A program made the translations under genes and the position numbers. The notes beneath the pieces are model-generated. The model did no database searches. It was not told the DNA's origin and was given only the letters and a program-made list of their open reading frames with translations. A stretch of 64,000 bases of DNA from Actibacterium mucosum KCTC 23349 (GTDB taxonomy: Bacteria; Pseudomonadota; Alphaproteobacteria; Rhodobacterales; Rhodobacteraceae), in the NCBI RefSeq assembly GCF_000647975.1, contig NZ_JFKE01000006.1, forward strand, positions 1 through 64,000. The letters run 5' to 3'. Positions 59,415-64,000 of the stretch are shown here, piece after piece. The stretch's first letter is position 1, and each line of letters starts with the position of its first letter.

Positions 59415-62161
59415 TGGCCCAACCTGTCCAGCAGAGCAGGCACATGCACCTGATCCGATTTATAGTTGCCGGTCAGCACGTGCATGATCAGGTTGATGCC
59501 AAACCGATAAGCAACTTCGCGCTGCCGCTCGCCAGTATAGCCACGACCGACCGGGAACATCTGGAACCCGTTCTCGTCGACGGCCCACGCCGTTGCCCAG
59601 TCGTTGCCGCCCAGAACCACCGGGGTCACGCCGTCATTGAGGTTGCGAAAGGGCATGCCCTCGACCTTTTCGGCATCTGGCGGCGCCGCCTCGACCCAAA
59701 CATCGCGGCTGTTATGGCGACCGGGGAAATCTTGCAGCAGGTAAAAGGCCCGTGTCAGGACATGATCCTCGGGGATCGGCTCCAAAGGTGGAATGTCCAG
59801 CGGGCGGGCGAGTTCCTGCAGGTGCCGCCCTTCGGGACTGTTGCCTGAGAAGCGGGCGATATCGGCATCGCGCGTATCGAACATGATCATGCCGCCGCTG
59901 CGCAGATACCTGTTCAGGCGGGCATAGGCCTCGGCCGAAGGTACGTTTTGCGAAAGGGTGACAGGCCAGTAAAGAAAGGGATAAAGCGACAGGTCAGCCG
60001 TTTCCAGATCCAGTCCAACGGGTTCGACCGGCTCAACCGATGTCCGCTGAAACAGCTTCTGTGACAGGCCCAACAGCCCTGCTTGCGATACGCGATCCAC
60101 CTGCGCGTCGCCCGTTAAAACATATGCCAGAACCACCTCGGACGCGGCATTGATGATCGCCAGATCGTCAGACGTCTGTGCGTGGGTTTCTATGGGCGTT
60201 ACTGCCAATACAGCCACAACAGCCATCGCATTACGCAGCCGCCCGGTCAGCAGCAGGCTGGCCAGAATATCGATCATCAAAAGCAAAGCCGCCAACGCCA
60301 AAGCCGGACCTTTCAACGAGGTTTCACTGGCAACGGCCAACCCCTCAACCACTGTGCCTGCGGGCCACGTAGCCGTTTCGATTGTATCCTCTGGCCCCAA
60401 AGTATTCAGCGCGATGCGTCGTTCGCCGCTCGCATACAGCCCCGGTGGGCTGAGAGGGCCGGGTTGGGCTCCGGCAAGGGTTTCACCAGCAACCCCGGCA
60501 AGGGTTGCGGCATCGCCGGCCTCGCCAAAAGCATCCAACACCAGCTGTGGTTGAAACACTGCACCAGCCAGGTCCTCGGCGGTTGGCTGCGGCGGACGGG
60601 TGGACACGGCCAGCCGCTCTAGCATCTGCACATAAAGCCCCGACAGGGGCAGCGATGACCATTCGGCATTTGCCGTGACATGGAACAGGATCACTTGCCC
60701 CTGACCAATCTTCTTTCGCGTGACCAGCGGTGTACCATCCTGCAACGTGGCGATGGTGCGTTCAGCCAGATTTGGCCCCGGTTGCGCCAGCACCTGCGCG
60801 GTGACGGTAACCTCATCAGGCACGGGCAGCCCAAAGAAGGGCGACCCCTCGGGGAAGGCCTGCAGGGTCTTTGGTGCACCCCAACTCATTGCGCCACCCA
60901 CCGTGCGCCCACCCGAGCGCAGACGGACGGGCATCAACGCATCTTCGGTCGCGCGGCTGATGTCGCTGGCGGCCAGACGTGGCCCGGCAAAGCGCACCAA
61001 CAAGCCACCCCGATCCACCCAGTCCAGCAACGCTGCCTGCTCGCCCCCCGCCATCTGCGCCACATCGGCCAGAACAACAACGTCAGGATTGGCCAGCAAC
61101 ACGTCCAGCAAATCGCCATCGATCAGATCTGCGCTGACTTCCAATGCCTGTCGCAGATAATGGAGCGGCGCCAACAATTGCAGCCCTTCGCGTTCATCCC
61201 GCCCCGACAGCAACGCAACCTCGCGCCGTTTCAAACTGTCATCCGTCAAAGCGACCGAGCCCGCGCTGCGTTGTATGGGCAGCGAGAACCTGCTGATCCG
61301 GTTGCGCAGCTCGGGCGGCAGTTCGAACCGAGCCGTGGCCATCGCGTCGCCCGACTCGAATACCGCTGTTACACGGGCCAGGTCGCGCCGCGCACCCGAA
61401 GGGTCCAGCCCCGTGGCAACCACGCTTACCTCGTCGGCATTTTCAACGGAATTGCGCAGCACCGGCACCTCGATCGCGCCGCTACTAAAGGCCGCGCCTC
61501 GCAGGGCAAAAACAGGGGTAGCACTTTGAAATACGGTCAGTTCACCGCGATCCGACAATGCCTGAACCACCGCGTTGCGGCCCTCGTGAAACAGGCCATC
61601 GGCGACCCAGAACGTGTCGAACGCGCCCTCTTGCGCTTCGACCCATTCGGCCAACGCAATCAAATCGGGCCGCCATGGGTTCGGCTGTACACTGGGCAGA
61701 CGGGTTTGCCATTCTGCGGCGGACTGGAACGGCGCCCCATCCGCAGGCAGGTCTGTCGCCAACGCCACGGCAGTCGCGCGGCCCTTACGCGCCGCGTCCT
61801 CCAAAATTGCATCCACACGTGCCATACGCCCGGCCCAGTCGCGCGCATCCGCCCAGCCGCCGTCGATCAGCACCAAGAGCGGACCGCGCCCGTCCACCGG
61901 CGGTTTGGGGTTCAATACCGGCCCGGCAAAGCCGACAATCGCCGCCGCCACTGCAAGCAACCGCAATAGCAACAGCCACCAAGGTGTGCGGTCCGACGTG
62001 TTGTCATCATCGCGCAGGCCCAGCAACAGAACCACGCCCGGGAACCGTTTGCGGATCGGGGCGGGCGGCACTGCCCGCAACAACAACCACAGAACGGGCA
62101 ATACAGCCAGCGCCAGAAGGATCAGCGGCGTCGTGAAACCTATGGGGCCAATGATCCACAT
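59411..62161 (-). CDS. BatA-like N-terminus with DUF4159 domain, large membrane protein
   Basis: A 916-aa protein. The start MWIIGPIGFTTPLILLALAV with two helices (to about residue 80) is the aerotolerance-regulator BatA N-terminal type. A long periplasmic middle part includes GATase-like strands and IGQGQVILFHVTANAEWS; a helix lies near 635-655; and the C-terminal about 210 residues form DUF4159 (LSLYPFLYWPVTLSQNVPSAEAYARLNRYLRSGGMIMFDTRDAD). ATG 62161 is coupled to the DUF58 stop (TGATG). Such proteins are encoded after MoxR and DUF58 in many alphaproteobacteria; function unknown. Confidence 0.82.
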   Translation of the reverse strand: MWIIGPIGFTTPLILLALAVLPVLWLLLRAVPPAPIRKRFPGVVLLLGLRDDDNTSDRTPWWLLLLRLLAVAAAIVGFAGPVLNPKPPVDGRGPLLVLIDGGWADARDWAGRMARVDAILEDAARKGRATAVALATDLPADGAPFQSAAEWQTRLPSVQPNPWRPDLIALAEWVEAQEGAFDTFWVADGLFHEGRNAVVQALSDRGELTVFQSATPVFALRGAAFSSGAIEVPVLRNSVENADEVSVVATGLDPSGARRDLARVTAVFESGDAMATARFELPPELRNRISRFSLPIQRSAGSVALTDDSLKRREVALLSGRDEREGLQLLAPLHYLRQALEVSADLIDGDLLDVLLANPDVVVLADVAQMAGGEQAALLDWVDRGGLLVRFAGPRLAASDISRATEDALMPVRLRSGGRTVGGAMSWGAPKTLQAFPEGSPFFGLPVPDEVTVTAQVLAQPGPNLAERTIATLQDGTPLVTRKKIGQGQVILFHVTANAEWSSLPLSGLYVQMLERLAVSTRPPQPTAEDLAGAVFQPQLVLDAFGEAGDAATLAGVAGETLAGAQPGPLSPPGLYASGERRIALNTLGPEDTIETATWPAGTVVEGLAVASETSLKGPALALAALLLMIDILASLLLTGRLRNAMAVVAVLAVTPIETHAQTSDDLAIINAASEVVLAYVLTGDAQVDRVSQAGLLGLSQKLFQRTSVEPVEPVGLDLETADLSLYPFLYWPVTLSQNVPSAEAYARLNRYLRSGGMIMFDTRDADIARFSGNSPEGRHLQELARPLDIPPLEPIPEDHVLTRAFYLLQDFPGRHNSRDVWVEAAPPDAEKVEGMPFRNLNDGVTPVVLGGNDWATAWAVDENGFQMFPVGRGYTGERQREVAYRFGINLIMHVLTGNYKSDQVHVPALLDRLGQ

Positions 62162-63042
62162 CAGTGCACTTTCTCCAACGCGCGATAGATCCACAGCAAC
62201 GCCTGCAGGGCCGGATCGCCGGTATGGTGCGTTTCGAACTGCCATCCCGCGGCGCGGGCAAGTGTTGCGATCTGATCGCGGCGTTCAGCCAGCCGTTCCA
62301 GATAGCGCCCACGCAGGTCGCCTGCCTTCAACGTTTCATGCTGCAGACCGCCCCCCATGCTTTCGAAAATCGTGCGGCCATCATAGGGGAAGGCCTCTTC
62401 GACGGGGTCAAGAACCTGTACCAATGCACCAACCACTCCGCGATCCGCTGCCTTGGCCAACGCCAGTTCCAGCGGCGCAATATCACCAAGAAAGTCAGAC
62501 AGATACAGAGCACGCGAATTAGGCCTCAGCGCGCGCGATTCTGCTGCGCCATAGTCATCCGATGTTTGATCTTCGCTGAGGGTTTCCGCCAGACGCAAAA
62601 GTTGCAGGCTACCGCGCCGGGGCGGCAGGGCCAGGCCCGCCAGGCCCACGCGCTCGCCCCCATCCATCAACAACACCGCCGCTGCCATCGCCAGCAGTCG
62701 CGCTCGGGCCGATTTATTAGGCCGGGCATTGTCGCCGCTGAACTGCATGGATTGAGCATTGTCTACCCACAGAACAACGCTCTGCGCCGCCTGCCACTCC
62801 TTTTCACGTACGTAATGCGCATCCGAACGGCCCGATCGGCGCCAGTCAATCCGCCGCAGCGGGTCGCCCGGCATGGCGGGGCGGTATTGCCAGAACTCGT
62901 CGCCCTGCCCGGCGCGTCGCCGCCCGTGTTCACCCATCAGGACCGTGGCCGCCAGATGCCGCGCTTCGGCCAGAAGCGGTGGAAGCGTCGCGGCCAGCGC
63001 TTGCGCGTCTGACCTCAGGGATGCCGCGGCGGGATGGCTCAC
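62161..63042 (-). CDS. DUF58 domain protein
   Basis: A 293-aa protein of the DUF58 family. It has GRRRAGQGDEFWQYRPAMPGD and RIDWRRSGRSDAHYVREKEW, followed by a VWA-like core (VVLWVDNAQSMQF with a degenerate DxxxS-type site). It is encoded with MoxR and thought to assist metal- or complex-assembly with the chaperone-like ATPase. ATG 63042 overlaps the MoxR stop by 4 nt. No membrane helix is evident. Confidence 0.9.
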   Translation of the reverse strand: MSHPAAASLRSDAQALAATLPPLLAEARHLAATVLMGEHGRRRAGQGDEFWQYRPAMPGDPLRRIDWRRSGRSDAHYVREKEWQAAQSVVLWVDNAQSMQFSGDNARPNKSARARLLAMAAAVLLMDGGERVGLAGLALPPRRGSLQLLRLAETLSEDQTSDDYGAAESRALRPNSRALYLSDFLGDIAPLELALAKAADRGVVGALVQVLDPVEEAFPYDGRTIFESMGGGLQHETLKAGDLRGRYLERLAERRDQIATLARAAGWQFETHHTGDPALQALLWIYRALEKVH

Positions 63043-64000
63043 GCGGCGTCCTCGGCCCGGCGCAAGGTTGCGGTGACGGTGGACAGGATCTCGGTCAGGT
63101 CCTCGCCCCGCGCCCGCGCGGCAAAGCTCAACGCCATGCGATGTTTCAGAACCGGTGCGGCCATATCCAGTACGTCATCGGGCGATGGGGCCAACCGGCC
63201 ATCCAGCAGCGCCCGTGCGCGCACCATCAGCATCAGCGCCTGCGCCGCGCGTGGCCCCGGCCCCCACGAGACATTCTCGCGGATCGCTGCGGGGGCGTCA
63301 TCAGCCTCGGGGCGGCAGGCACGGACCAGATCCAGGATCAGGGCCACCACGTCATCGCCCACGGGCATCCGGCGCAGAACAGTCTGTGCAGCCAGCAATT
63401 CCTCGCCGGTGAAAACTTCATGAGCCTCGGCCTCGGACGCGCCAGTGGTCGCCAGCAGGATGTCATGCTCGGTTGCGCGATCTGGGTAGGGGACGTCGAT
63501 CTGCACCAAAAACCGGTCCAGCTGCGCCTCTGGCAGCGGATAGGTACCTTCCTGTTCAATTGGGTTCTGCGTGGCCAGAACGTGGAACGGTGCCTCAAGC
63601 GCGTGTTCCTGCCCGGCAATCGTCACCGCCTTTTCCTGCATCGCCTGCAGCAGCGCGGATTGCGTGCGCGGGCTGGCGCGGTTGATCTCGTCGGCCATCA
63701 GCAATTGGCAAAAGATCGGGCCTTTTACAAAACGAAAGGCGCGCGCGCCGTCCTCGCCGGTTTCCAGTACTTCCGAGCCAAGGATGTCGGCGGGCATCAG
63801 GTCGGGGGTGAACTGCACGCGTGCACCGTTCAGCCCCATAACCGTCGACAACGCATGCACCAGTCGCGTTTTGCCCAGGCCAGGAAGGCCAACAAGCAAG
63901 CCGTGCCCCCCGCACAACAAGGCGCCAAGTGTCAAATCCACAACGCGCGGCTGTCCGATGAAACGCTTGCCAATACTGTCGCGGGCCTCGGCCAGTTTGC
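63039..64000 (-). CDS. MoxR-family AAA+ ATPase (5' end outside the window)
   Basis: The frame is open from the window edge to the stop at 63039-63041, at least 320 residues. From the edge it reads KLAEARDSIGKRFIGQPRVV, the MoxR N-terminus, then GHGLLVGLPGLGKTRL (Walker A), ILGSEVLETG, LLMADEINRASPRTQSALLQAM (Walker B) and ATQNPIEQEGTYPLPEAQLDRF (sensor 1/arginine-finger region). MoxR proteins are AAA+ chaperones that act with VWA proteins. An internal ATG at 63941 is not the true start because homologous sequence extends upstream. The real start is beyond the window. Confidence 0.92.
   Translation of the reverse strand, partial: KLAEARDSIGKRFIGQPRVVDLTLGALLCGGHGLLVGLPGLGKTRLVHALSTVMGLNGARVQFTPDLMPADILGSEVLETGEDGARAFRFVKGPIFCQLLMADEINRASPRTQSALLQAMQEKAVTIAGQEHALEAPFHVLATQNPIEQEGTYPLPEAQLDRFLVQIDVPYPDRATEHDILLATTGASEAEAHEVFTGEELLAAQTVLRRMPVGDDVVALILDLVRACRPEADDAPAAIRENVSWGPGPRAAQALMLMVRARALLDGRLAPSPDDVLDMAAPVLKHRMALSFAARARGEDLTEILSTVTATLRRAEDAA

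Overview
The window looks like chromosomal DNA of a marine alphaproteobacterium of the Rhodobacteraceae (Roseobacter group). The basis is high-GC codon use, dense operons, many solute-binding-protein transporters, and typical neighbours such as glcDEF, TctCBA, DUF1446/DUF4387 and MoxR-DUF58-DUF4159. No rRNA, tRNA, CRISPR array, integrase, insertion sequence or prophage gene was seen. No stretch over 300 bases lacks a gene; the longest gaps are 47737-48005, 44380-44580, 42500-42669 and 36226-36395.

Layout. (1) 63-4613: sugar-acid catabolism. An idonate-type dehydrogenase and a 2-hydroxyacid dehydrogenase diverge from a gluconate 5-dehydrogenase-like SDR, gluconokinase, a beta-hydroxyacid dehydrogenase and a 110-aa protein. 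(2) 4686-9774: a CUT1-type sugar ABC operon ending in a cytochrome b561-like gene, diverging from two tandem LacI regulators (9917-11997). (3) 12032-18887: six genes encoding two CUT2-type (ribose-like) ABC systems, diverging from a third LacI regulator and an 87-aa protein (19028-20380). (4) 20412-26387: a type I secretion adaptor and ABC exporter with a large RTX protein. (5) 26495-34195: a tripartite tricarboxylate transporter operon with DUF1446 and DUF4387 genes, diverging from a response regulator, a kinase and a periplasmic binding protein. (6) 34198-36225: a 2-hydroxyacid dehydrogenase and a tartrate/malate-type decarboxylating dehydrogenase in locally lower-GC DNA. (7) 36396-47736: a Thu-like locus (ThuA, Gfo/Idh/MocA oxidoreductase, CUT1 ABC transporter), a sugar-acid dehydratase, a TIM-barrel isomerase, a second Gfo/Idh/MocA enzyme and another beta-hydroxyacid dehydrogenase. 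(8) 48006-50801: a 931-aa beta-helix plus putative SGNH-hydrolase protein with a duplicated linker module. (9) 50912-64000: Hsp20, a trypsin-like protease, glycolate oxidase glcDEF, a DUF599 protein, a small exported protein, and a MoxR/DUF58/DUF4159/VWA-like gene set that runs off the window.

How it fits together. Much of the window is a scavenging island for sugars, sugar acids and organic acids. Related palindromes with GTTA...TAAC arms stand before the idn/gnt genes, both sugar-transport operons and all three LacI genes, which suggests one small LacI-family regulon with at least three operator variants. The least explained items are the beta-helix/SGNH protein with its palindrome-rich upstream region, the RTX protein with its atypical exporter, the CUT1 operon carrying a b561-like redox protein beside a permease with paired extra cysteines, and the DUF1446/DUF4387 transport operon.
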